Of a stretch of DNA of 12,966 nucleotides, positions 1 to 8,800 are shown piece by piece. A program made the translations under genes and the position numbers. Below the pieces are notes generated by a model. The model saw only the letters and a list, made by a program, of their open reading frames with translations. It searched no databases and was not told where the DNA came from. Source of the stretch: Syntrophomonas sp. (GTDB taxonomy: Bacteria > Bacillota > Syntrophomonadia > Syntrophomonadales > Syntrophomonadaceae); NCBI GenBank assembly GCA_028693695.1, contig JAQUUV010000019.1, positions 6,587-19,552 on the forward strand, in the 5' to 3' direction. The stretch's first letter is position 1. Each line of letters opens with the position of its first letter.

Positions 1-127
1 TCCCGTACGTCGGTGAAGTATATGGGACTTCCTTCTGTCCCCTGTGCTATCAGGTTACCGCTTACATACAATCCTACGTTGTCGGCAAACTTGACTACTA
101 CTCCCGGCTCGATGGTCAGTGTCTTGC
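1..127 (-). repeat. Direct repeat copy 2 (beta-helix entry module, runs off the window)
   Basis: These 127 bases are identical to 1057-1183, an offset of 1056 bp or exactly 352 codons. Similarity continues at a lower level to about 177. The repeat encodes the strands that open the beta-helix module, including LTIEPGVVVKFADNVG and the following GNLIAQGTEGSPIYF. The left end is cut by the window edge, so the true repeat length is unknown. Perfect identity at DNA level implies a recent duplication or gene conversion inside this gene. Confidence 0.95.
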
Positions 128-3100
128 TCGCTGCCACCGTTACATTCCCGGTTACGTAGTATGGATAGCCCTGGTTAGGCCAGGTGGTATCATAATTAAC
201 GGTGCTCCCATTTACTGCTATATACTTGTGGTCTGTGTCCGTGTTATTTACCAGCACTAATCCATTGGCATCGCCCCCGGCCATTTCAATCGGTCCTAAA
301 GTGTTGCCGGTGATGGTGTTGCCTGTTACGCTGCTAGGAACCAAAGCTCCCTCTATATGCAAGCCATATTTGCTGTTGTTGGTAATGGTATTGTTCAAAA
401 TAATCGAATCACTGTTTATACTATGGATCCCGTACTGGGTGTTGCTATCGATGGTGTTGTTTTCAATATTGGGATTGCCGCTGCTGCTTAATGCTATCCC
501 ACCGCCGTTGTTGCTGATGGTGTTGCCGGTGATTACATGTGCTCCCGCACTGTTACTCAACCACATGCCATAACCACCGTTGTGATTGATGTTGTTGGTG
601 GTGATGGTATTAACTCCCGCGCTGGCATTGATATATATGCCTATATCGCCGTTGTTGTTTATAGTATTGCCGGTGATGGTATGCGCCGCCGGGCTATTGT
701 AGATATACAGACCGTAATAGGCATTGCTGCTAATGGTATTGTTGCTGACGGTATGGACTTCGGAACTATTTGCTATTAATATGCCATAGTCTCCGCCGTT
801 GCTGATAGTGGAATTGGTTACGCTGAGCATCCCGGTACCGATCTTGCACAGGTTGTAAAAATAGTAGCGATCTCCGATACGATATCCTCCGCGATTATCG
901 AAAATATAGCCATTAACGGTATACCCCCCATAATTTACAGTGCAGTAGTCTATGGTGGCATTGCCCCCATTGACTACCTGGATTCCTCGCCACCATCCGG
1001 CTGCAGGGCTGCTCGTTGCTCCATCTCCGTTGGTATCATCCGCTCCTGCTGAGTCGTCCCGTACGTCGGTGAAGTATATGGGACTTCCTTCTGTCCCCTG
1101 TGCTATCAGGTTACCGCTTACATACAATCCTACGTTGTCGGCAAACTTGACTACTACTCCCGGCTCGATGGTCAGTGTCTTGCCTGCTGCCACTGTGACA
1201 TTGCCCGTTACGTAATAAGGACTGTTAGCAAGTGTCCAGATAGTATCTGCATTAATGGTTCCACTGGTATTGCTTATCGGATGTACAGCCCTACTTAACA
1301 CTGGTGTTCCAATCAACAGCCCGGTGGCGGCTACTGGAGTAACCTCAAAGTAAATATTTTTTTCAATGTCATATGCGGTAAGGGTATAGTTTGCGGTATA
1401 GACCCCGGAAATAACCGTCTTATATGAGTCATCGGTCAGGCTGGCCCGGTACCATTGAAAAGTAGATCCACCTTGCTCATCGCCATCGGCATCGTAATAG
1501 GTATAATGCCCGGTCAACATCTGTCCTACGTTACGGGTTCCGCTGATATAAACCCCGGATGCTATCGGAGCAGTATTCACTGAGGTTATACTTAATGTCT
1601 GGCTGGCTCCGGCGCTGAAGATGAACGCCAGGATAGTGGTTCCCACCAACTGGTTTGCTAGGTATTCTTTCTTGATGGTTATAATATTTCCACTGACGAT
1701 GTAATCGGTGTTTGGTATAAGGGTATAGGCTCCATTGGTAATGTTGATCAGGGTGTTGCCATTTAGAGTCATGGTAACGGCCACATCCGCCTGGGTGGAG
1801 ATGTTTTTATCAAAGTCATAGGTTGTCGGGCTTATGGTGCTACTTGGTACCGCAACCCGATTAATATTCAAGGTATACGTTTCAGTTGTTATTCCATCTT
1901 CAGCTGTTACTATAATATTAGCAGTGTTCTCCCCTATATTAAGTGATACCGAATCAGGTATTATTACACTTGCCAGAGGGCTTTCAGAAACCGCAAATAT
2001 GTTAATACTGTATACGCTTTCGGTCACGCTGACGTTGTATGTTAGTTGTTCCGGGCTGAAAGTTGGACTGAGGATACCCTCACTCAGATATAAGCTATTT
2101 AGTCTAACATTGTTGGAAGGTGGGGATGGGGGCTGCGGAGCCTCGTCCTGCTCTATGTTTAACGTATACGTTTTAGTCGTTGTTCCATCTTCGGCAGTTA
2201 CTATAACATTAGCAGTATTCACACCGGTATCTAACCATACCGGATTGGGTATTGTTATACTTGCCAGAGGGTCCTCGGTAACCGCAAATATGTTGACACT
2301 GTATACGCTTTCGGCCACGCTGACGTTATAGGTTAGATGTTCCGGGGAAAAAGTTGGAGTAAGGCTGCCTTCACTCAAGCTCAAGCTGCTTAATCTGGCA
2401 TTGTCTGAAGGTAAAGGCAAAGTTGGCTGTTCTGCGGTAGTCGTTATGTCCAGGATACTGCTGAAGTCAGATATGTTGTTAAAGCGGTCGATGGCTTTTA
2501 CCTGGTAATGGTAGATGGTTCCACCGGCAAGTCCATTATCGGTATAGCTGTTGTTGCTAGTCTTAGTTAGGAGTTCTCCGTTTCTATATATCTGGTAGTG
2601 TATTTCTCCTGAACTATCCTGGGCGGACAGTATTAATTCTGCGCTTGTTGAATTAATATTTCCCTGACTGATACTCGGATTAGCGGGTGGGCTGGTATCT
2701 GCTAATACTCCATAGATGGAGAAGTGGGTAACGGTTGCTACTATTGCTCCGTTTTCATAATGGGAGGGCTGGTATTCCCAGGTTCCGTTGTTGTATAGGT
2801 AGATAGCGGCTTTTTCCGGGTCTACTCCTTGATTAAGGGGCAGAGTGAGCTGCACTGCTTGGTTTATGGTCATATTGTTGAAGTTTATGTCTACTATTTT
2901 ACCTGCTGCCTGCATGCCTGATGTTTCTATGTCGGGGTTGCTGACTTCATGTACGCTTACAGTCGCTCCGGCAGGTATGTTCATTTGTCCCAAGTTAAAG
3001 CTTACTCCACTGGATAGTATCAGTGGCTGACCTGCTACTACCGGGACGGTTATTGTCTGGTTAGTACTATGGGTTGTATTGTTAATGTTGTTATTTTGGT

Positions 3101-4772
3101 TTTCAATAACTGGAGTAGTTGGAACTGTATTGCTTTGTTGTTCCATGGCCTGGGTTACTATTTCCAAGGTGGTTAGCATCTGGCTTACCTGGGGTACTGC
3201 TGTTGTTGGCAGATCTGGTACAGTAGGTTGAATAGGCGCAGCAGGCTGTTGTATCTGCTCTGGGTTTATGGTTGGAACTGTTTGTTGTTCTATTGCTGCC
3301 GCCGGGGGTGGGGGCGGTGGTGCTGCTTCTTGCACTTGATCCATTACCTGGGCAGTGGTTTCTATCCAGACTTTTTCAGCTAAGAATTCTTTCACTGATT
3401 CTTTACTCATTGGGGTAGTAGGGGTCGGGGGTACTGTTGATGCTGTTAGGACTGTCTCTTGTCCGCCTACCAGGGGTACGGTTATTCCATGGTTGCTTAC
3501 CTCGGCATTGCCGGTTAAGCAGCTGACGCTGGCAGCACCATTAGTAGCTACGGATACTTCAAAGAAGGTTCCTCTAATGGCAGCTACTCCCCAGGGCATG
3601 TCTACTTGAATTTTGACTTTCTTTTGTTGGGAAGCTGTATACCAGGGTAGCTGGTTACCTTCTGCCGCGAGTAGTTTCCAATCGTCCAGGCTGGCTATTA
3701 ACTTACTGCCTGGCTGATATATTTGTCCGGTAGTTTTATCTTTCTCGGGTTGTTCGTCCTCTGTTGTTTCATGTCTGGTAGCTAAGCCGCCTAGGATGGT
3801 GCCTTGTTTGAGTTTGAGGTCTAACCATTCTATGGCTGTTCCTTCACTGCCATCGGTTTTAATATATTTTCTGCCTTGGGATTCTACTACACTTAGCTGG
3901 GTGTTTTCTTTTATGAGTATGCTGCTGCCGTCCGGGTAGTTTAACTCGGCGCTGCTTTTGGCTCCGATGTTTATGGTATCTCCAGATTTTACGGTGATTT
4001 CGGTTTTTACTTGTATCTCCTGGCTTCCTGATGCCCGTACCTTTACTATGCCTTCTCTTACTTTGAGAGTACCTTCTAAGTTTGTGGCATAAAGCTCGGG
4101 GTCGGTGGTGAGCAACACGCCTAAGGCATGGGCTAAGTTGATTCGACTGAAGGGGACGTCTGGAAGGTATTGTTTGCCATCGGTACTTAGTCCTACCATG
4201 CCGGAGGCCAGTCCTAATGCTACTGATGGAGCAGCCCAGTGTTTTTCATCTATGTCGGTGAGGCCGGCAGGTAGTTTTATTCCGCTTATGTCTTGCTTTG
4301 ACAGTCTTAAGATGAGGCTTATGGCCTGGGCGCGGGTTAGTTTTTCTTCGGGGTGGTAGCTGCCATCTGGCATACCTGATATGTATCCTGCTTTGGCTGC
4401 GGTTGCTATGTATGCTTTAGCCCAGTGGTTATTATCTATATCATTAAAGGGACTTATTAATGCCGATTCTACTGATAATCCGGCGGCTTTGACGATGACT
4501 GTGGCGGCCTGAGCTCTGGTGAGTGCTTCATCCGGGTGGTAGCCTCCATCAGGATAGCCTATGATGATTCCACGTTCTGCCAGGAAGTTTATGTATATAG
4601 CGTTGGCATCGGTAGAGGGTACATCGGAGAACTGAGATTTGAAAGCTGCCGGGGTCGGGGCTGTATCTGCTGCTTGCGCGGGATAAGCTACGATCAAGAG
4701 GGAGATACAACTAATCAAGATGAGTTTAAGTCCATACCATGTTGCCTTTTTACTGATACACCAAGGGTTCAT
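1..4772 (-). CDS. Giant SLH-anchored surface protein with FecR-like domain and beta-helix (protein A, 3' end missing)
   Basis: The frame is open from the ATG at 4772 to the left edge (1590 codons, no stop), so the C-terminus is missing. Residues 1-34 are a signal peptide (basic start, hydrophobic core, AQA before AD). Three SLH domains follow at about 48-105, 109-160 and 171-222; the first two carry LTRAQA, the third a degenerate FSRIN. A FecR-like domain spans about 245-420 (MPWGVAAIRGTFF near 398), then a proline-rich linker near 483-492. Further out are a segment ending in VTHFSIYGV (about 645-692), an FN3 domain (691-778), two cadherin-like domains (790-873 and 886-970), an X2-like domain (976-1065), an Ig-like domain (1064-1165) and a right-handed beta-helix (1170 onward). 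SLH domains bind secondary wall polymer, so the protein should sit on the cell surface. The ligand is unknown; adhesion or a structural role is inferred. It is a paralogue of the next gene. Confidence 0.93.
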   Translation of the reverse strand, partial: MNPWCISKKATWYGLKLILISCISLLIVAYPAQAADTAPTPAAFKSQFSDVPSTDANAIYINFLAERGIIIGYPDGGYHPDEALTRAQAATVIVKAAGLSVESALISPFNDIDNNHWAKAYIATAAKAGYISGMPDGSYHPEEKLTRAQAISLILRLSKQDISGIKLPAGLTDIDEKHWAAPSVALGLASGMVGLSTDGKQYLPDVPFSRINLAHALGVLLTTDPELYATNLEGTLKVREGIVKVRASGSQEIQVKTEITVKSGDTINIGAKSSAELNYPDGSSILIKENTQLSVVESQGRKYIKTDGSEGTAIEWLDLKLKQGTILGGLATRHETTEDEQPEKDKTTGQIYQPGSKLIASLDDWKLLAAEGNQLPWYTASQQKKVKIQVDMPWGVAAIRGTFFEVSVATNGAASVSCLTGNAEVSNHGITVPLVGGQETVLTASTVPPTPTTPMSKESVKEFLAEKVWIETTAQVMDQVQEAAPPPPPPAAAIEQQTVPTINPEQIQQPAAPIQPTVPDLPTTAVPQVSQMLTTLEIVTQAMEQQSNTVPTTPVIENQNNNINNTTHSTNQTITVPVVAGQPLILSSGVSFNLGQMNIPAGATVSVHEVSNPDIETSGMQAAGKIVDINFNNMTINQAVQLTLPLNQGVDPEKAAIYLYNNGTWEYQPSHYENGAIVATVTHFSIYGVLADTSPPANPSISQGNINSTSAELILSAQDSSGEIHYQIYRNGELLTKTSNNSYTDNGLAGGTIYHYQVKAIDRFNNISDFSSILDITTTAEQPTLPLPSDNARLSSLSLSEGSLTPTFSPEHLTYNVSVAESVYSVNIFAVTEDPLASITIPNPVWLDTGVNTANVIVTAEDGTTTKTYTLNIEQDEAPQPPSPPSNNVRLNSLYLSEGILSPTFSPEQLTYNVSVTESVYSINIFAVSESPLASVIIPDSVSLNIGENTANIIVTAEDGITTETYTLNINRVAVPSSTISPTTYDFDKNISTQADVAVTMTLNGNTLINITNGAYTLIPNTDYIVSGNIITIKKEYLANQLVGTTILAFIFSAGASQTLSITSVNTAPIASGVYISGTRNVGQMLTGHYTYYDADGDEQGGSTFQWYRASLTDDSYKTVISGVYTANYTLTAYDIEKNIYFEVTPVAATGLLIGTPVLSRAVHPISNTSGTINADTIWTLANSPYYVTGNVTVAAGKTLTIEPGVVVKFADNVGLYVSGNLIAQGTEGSPIYFTDVRDDSAGADDTNGDGATSSPAAGWWRGIQVVNGGNATIDYCTVNYGGYTVNGYIFDNRGGYRIGDRYYFYNLCKIGTGMLSVTNSTISNGGDYGILIANSSEVHTVSNNTISSNAYYGLYIYNSPAAHTITGNTINNNGDIGIYINASAGVNTITTNNINHNGGYGMWLSNSAGAHVITGNTISNNGGGIALSSSGNPNIENNTIDSNTQYGIHSINSDSIILNNTITNNSKYGLHIEGALVPSSVTGNTITGNTLGPIEMAGGDANGLVLVNNTDTDHKYIAVNGSTVNYDTTWPNQGYPYYVTGNVTVAASKTLTIEPGVVVKFADNVGLYVSGNLIAQGTEGSPIYFTDVR
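298..826 (-). repeat. Parallel beta-helix (PbH1/NosD-like) coil repeats in protein A
   Basis: About eight coils of roughly 22-23 residues each occupy residues ~1316-1492. They recur with the pattern ITGNTIxxNxxYGIxIxxS, and Asn ladders are visible (for example ITGNTINNNGDIGIYI). This is typical of right-handed parallel beta-helices that form long stalks or carbohydrate-binding surfaces. No catalytic polysaccharide-lyase motif was recognised, so a stalk or binding role is more likely than an enzyme. Confidence 0.85.
1057..1183 (-). repeat. Direct repeat copy 1 (beta-helix entry module)
   Basis: Identical to 1-127 over all 127 bases. It lies at residues ~1197-1239 of protein A, just before the DDTNGDGA segment and the coil repeats. 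The copy spacing of 352 codons defines one full beta-helix module, so the part of the gene beyond the window probably contains at least one more module of the same kind. Confidence 0.95.
1862..2405 (-). repeat. Tandem pair of cadherin-like beta-sandwich domains in protein A
   Basis: Two ~83-residue domains at 2157-2405 and 1862-2117 share the frame NxRLxSLxLSEG, then LTPTFSPEHLTYNVSV or its variant, then TYTLNI. This matches the cadherin-like Pfam family often repeated in clostridial surface proteins. The DNA copies are clearly related but not identical (for example TEDPLASITIP versus SESPLASVIIP), so the duplication is older than the beta-helix repeat. Confidence 0.85.
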
Positions 4773-4782
4773 TTAAATTATG

Positions 4783-4789
4783 CCTTCTT
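4783..4789 (-). promoter_or_regulatory. Ribosome binding site of gene A
   Basis: AAGAAGG on the minus strand lies 10 nt before the ATG at 4772. The same motif, 9 nt from the ATG, precedes gene B. Together with the signal peptide that follows at once, this fixes the start codon. Confidence 0.8.
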
Positions 4790-4879
4790 TCCCTGTACTA
4801 CAATTATATTCAGCCAAGGATAAGCATAGCGAAGTAGATCAATTTTGCTGTAATATCATTGTCTATTTTGTTAGCAAAA

Positions 4880-4901
4880 GTATAATTATGGACAATTATA
4901 C
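4880..4901. promoter_or_regulatory. Perfect inverted repeat overlapping the candidate -10 box (possible operator)
   Basis: GTATAATT and AATTATAC form 8-bp arms around the 6-bp spacer ATGGAC. One arm contains the minus-strand TATAAT that is the best -10 candidate. The element recurs upstream of gene B at 11547-11568 with an identical spacer and only the outermost base pair changed. A shared regulator binding site is an inference; the symmetry could also simply reflect AT-rich promoter sequence. Confidence 0.4.
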
Positions 4902-5068
4902 CATATTGAATGTTTTGCAACTATATGTTTTAGTCTATTTTTAATTATGGTCAGGAAGTGGAACCCTTTTTTATCTTCCCTTGATAGTGATTCATTAATA
5001 TATGGTGGTTGGCTATCCTTGTATAGACCTGGAGAAGTACTACTTACCACCGGTGCGGCTGTTGGAGC

Positions 5069-5862
5069 CTAGTTCACAAAATATCTGAGTTTAGGATAAT
5101 CAATGCCTTCATTCATTGACCATATTAAACCGAAGTCCCATCCTTCAAAAGTAGCTTGCAGTTTCATTTCAACAGTGGTTTTTGGTACTCCTTTGCCAGT
5201 ATCATCTGACTGGCCGCTGATCTCGGTATCATAGTAAGAATAGCTGGTTGTTCCTCCTCCATAATCAAGTCCTACCAGGCCTCCGGTTTCGGTTTCACCA
5301 TCGACGGTGCCCGCGGAATAACTTTTGTCTATTACCCCTCCATCTCCATAACTGCCAACGAGGCCTCCGACATATAAATCACCGATTACATTGACCATGG
5401 TATAACAATTAGAAATTGCTCCTGAGTGGTCGCCAAAAAGACCCCCGCTATATTCTGTATTACTCTTTACATTTCCCGTAGCATAAATGTCAGAGACTAG
5501 TCCTTCATTATATCCACCCAGGCTGCCAACGCACTTATTGCCTTCTATTGATACATTTTCCAATCCCAGGTTGATTATTGATCCTTGTCCAGTGACTGTA
5601 CTGAAAAGACCTATAAAGTCTGATCCCGCTCTATTAATATATAAATTGCTTATAATATGTCCTGCTCCATTAAAGGTTCCGGTAAAAGAATTATTCCCAT
5701 CACCTATGGGAAGCCAACCTTCCCCATTATCGAATAAAGAACCATCCATGTTGATACTGGTTCCAAGTTCAAAACAAGAACTCAAATGATTTCTTACCAT
5801 ATTTAGTTCATTAGCAGTGCTAATAATATAGGGATCATCTGTAGCTCCGGTACCGTTCGCTA
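5069..5862 (-). repeat. GLUG-type beta-helix domain 2 of protein B
   Basis: Residues ~1860-2123 repeat the layout of the domain at 6140-6990: a DPYIISTANELN opening, then GEGWLPIGDGNNSFTGTFNG, GLFSTV, several GGLVG coils (GLUG motif) and a closing WDFGLIWSMNEGIDYPKLR. Such domains are found in bacterial adhesins and are often at the C-terminus of secreted proteins. The gene ends directly after it, with TAG at 5069-5071. Confidence 0.85.
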
Positions 5863-8800
5863 AAAAGCCTACTACTACCGTCCATGTGGTGGAAATGTTG
5901 TCCGAATCGATTACAGTATATGTTACCGGTTCGGAGTAATCATTTACGGTGGTTCCGCTTATTTGTTCAATTCCGCCAACACTGGCTGATACTCCCGGTG
6001 ACAAATTAAATGTAGCCACCAGTTGTTGCAAATTCGTGCCAGGTTGAACTTCGACCGTGATTGTATTGTTTCCTGAATTATATATAGGCACCCCAGGTAT
6101 TCCAACCAGACGCCATGCAAATATCTGCGGGCATTTTTGAAGTCTTGGATAATCGTTGGGGGTAATTGACCATATCGAGCTAAAATCCCACCCAGTATAG
6201 GTGACCTGCTGCTTCATCTGATCCGAGATTCTGGGGTCACCTTTCTCTGTATCATTCTGCTGGGTGGTATCCTGATCATAATACGAGTTTATAACATATC
6301 CATAGTTTAAACCAACAAGCCCTCCGGCAATACTACCGTTCACACTCCCCATAGCGTAACTATTGGTAATATTACATGTACCATAATTATATCCAACCAG
6401 TCCTCCGTTATTATTGCCATTACCGGTTATACTACCGCCGGCATAAGAATTTACTATAGACCCTTCATTATAACCGGCCAGACCTCCATTATTCCCGTTA
6501 CCAGTTATAGTACAATCAGCAGAGCAATTGTTGATATTCCCGCCATAATTATGACCGGCCAATCCTCCGGTGCAACTGCCAGTGCCCGTAACATCACCGG
6601 ATACGCAGCTGTTGCTGATTGTTCCCATGCCTCTTCCGACTATTCCACCGGTATAATCCTTACCACTTATCGATACATTCTCCAATTTGATATTACGTAT
6701 CAAGCCAGCATAATCCATGAATCCAAAAAGACCAACGCATTGCGAATTCGGCCGGTTTATAGTCAAGTAGCTTATAGTATAACCAGCCCCATCCAGGGTT
6801 CCGGCAAATACATTATCGAAGTCACCTATCGGCAGCCAACCTTCACCGCTCGCGTAAGCGTCTAAGTCGAGGTATATGTCAGCACCCAATTCATAGCAGG
6901 CATTAAGGTCGTTTCTTATATCATTTAAACCACGGGCGGAAGTTATAACGTAGGGGTCTGATATGGTACCTGACCCGGTGGTGAAATCGATATAGTTGGC
7001 TTTCATAATAATATCGGCAAAACCCTTAATATGGTTTTCATCATCGGTGGCATACAGTACCAGATGTTTCCCAGCGGTAATAGCTATGTCTTCCTCCGCG
7101 TGATAATCATGGATGGTTACTGTTGAGAGGGTGCAATTTAGTTGGGGGATACTTGTTAAAGCATTATCTTGCACATTAATTTGCCATTTGGTAGCGCCAC
7201 CAATAAGGTATAGTTCTTCAATTCTAGTTGTTCCCTCTGTTAAACCAGGTATTGGTTCCGAATAATCATTTATAACTAAAAGGGATTCTGAATTACCAGT
7301 ACTGCCAATCGGTCTGAATTTATTGATAGTACACATAATACCATCAGTAACATAGACATTTCCTGAAAAATCTACTGCAACGCCTCCTATATCTGAAAAC
7401 TGACTATCACCCTCTTCATTTGAACCCCATTTACTCAAGAAATCACCTGAACAACTAAATTTCTGAATACGATAATTACCACAATCGGTTACGTATAAAT
7501 CCCCAAATTGATCCGTGCATATTGCAAACGGACCGTTGAATTGGCCATCACCACTACCGGATGAGCCCCATTGGCTTATGAAATCGCCTGCTGAATTAAA
7601 CTTTTGAATCCGATTATTGCCATAATCAACTACATATACGTTTCCTGAAGAATCAATCGCTATTCCCTCGGGTCCATTAAACTGGCCTTCATTAGCTCCT
7701 TCAGAACCCCATTTGCTTAAAAACTCACCCGATGCATTGAATTTCTGAACGCAATTGTTATAGTAATCCGCGACATACACATTCCCCGAAGAATCCACCG
7801 CTACGCCTGATGCTCCAACAAACTGACCCTCACCTGTTCCCTCAGTTCCCCATTGCCCGATAAATTGTCCTAATGTATTAAAGTGCTGAATCCGTTTGTT
7901 TTGATAGTCGGCCACATAAACATCCCCGGAATCACTTACTGCAATACCTCCGGGGGCATCAAACTGGCCATTATCTGTCCCCAAAGATCCCCACTCTCTA
8001 ATGAACCCTCCTGAAGTATTTAATGCCTGAATTCTGTTATTATTTTGGTCTGATACATAAAGCGTTCCCGAACCGTCCATAGTCATATACGATGGGTATG
8101 CAAACTCGCCTTCTCCACTGCCCTGGTATCCCCACTTGCGCACAAATTCGTAACCCAATACTCCCCCACCAACTGTCACCGGGATAGCAGCTCTGGTGTA
8201 CTCTGAATCTATATTCTTATATTTGGCATAAATATTACAGCTTCCCGCTGCAACCGCAGTTATTATTCCGCTGCTGTCCACAGTTGCTATCGCTGGATTC
8301 GAACTGCTGAAGGTGAAGTCGGCGATAATTCCATTCGTTGTATTGCTCCATGAACTACCATCGGAACTATCCTGCCGCTGCAATTCAGAGGGAGTTAACT
8401 GGTGAGTTGCCGCTGTTCTGATACTTTTAGGCGAACCGATGTAACTATATCTGAACTGAGGGGCAATTTCCTTGGTGCCAGCCGGGCAAGCATCTATCCC
8501 GGTCTTGATAGAACCGGCAGTAAAGACGTTGAGGTAGTTGTTATGAATATGCAACTCACTCAGCGTGTTTGGCAAATATGGCAGGCTGCTCAAATAATTG
8601 TCATAGCAAAACAGCCACGTAAGGTTAGTCGGTAATGTTGGCAAACTGCTCAGTTGGTTGTTTCTACAGTCCAGGTACAGAAGATTAGGGTACAATGTTG
8701 GCAAGCTACTCAATTGGTTATCCCAACAATAGAGCCCCACCAGACTGTCTGGCAACTCTGGCAGGCTGGTCAACCGATTACCCCAGCAGTATAGCCATGT

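Larger units (their letters stand above)
3295..4985 (-). repeat. Paralogous 5' cassette, copy in gene A (leader + SLH + FecR)
   Basis: This tract matches about 9960-11655 in the same orientation. It covers ~210 bp of leader, the signal peptide, all three SLH domains, the FecR-like domain and the conserved linker ending AQVMDQVQEAAPPPPPPA. Several stretches are base-for-base identical, for example 3865-3950 with 10533-10618 (86 bp) and a 65-bp run starting at 3971. Similarity falls away sharply after the proline run. The outer modules of the two proteins are mostly unrelated. Confidence 0.9.
4773..5068 (-). promoter_or_regulatory. Leader and promoter region of gene A
   Basis: This is the 296-bp gap between the stop of gene B and the start of gene A. 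The part nearest A (4773 to about 4985) is conserved with the region upstream of gene B, which argues for function. It holds the ribosome binding site, a perfect inverted repeat and an AT-rich candidate -10 box (TATAAT on the minus strand, plus-strand ATTATA at 4895-4900). No good -35 box at 17 bp was found. The stretch 4986-5068, just after the B stop codon, shows no clear terminator (only a weak GGTGGT/ACCACC pairing with a long loop) and no gene. Confidence 0.6.

Noticed and set aside
298..826. CRISPR-like array, because of regular short repeats
   Set aside because: The repeats are degenerate 66-70 bp coding units of a beta-helix in an open frame, without identical repeats and unique spacers.
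1834..2331. A 165-codon plus-strand open frame
   Set aside because: It is the antisense of the two cadherin-like domains of gene A and repeats only because those domains do. No start signals or family match.
4773..4985. Riboswitch in the long conserved leader
   Set aside because: Conservation between A and B is explained by recent duplication. I could not match any known riboswitch consensus or a stable terminator/antiterminator pair.
4986..5068. Terminator for gene B
   Set aside because: Only a weak GGTGGT/ACCACC pairing with a loop of more than 30 nt and no U-tract is present, so a rho-independent terminator is not supported.
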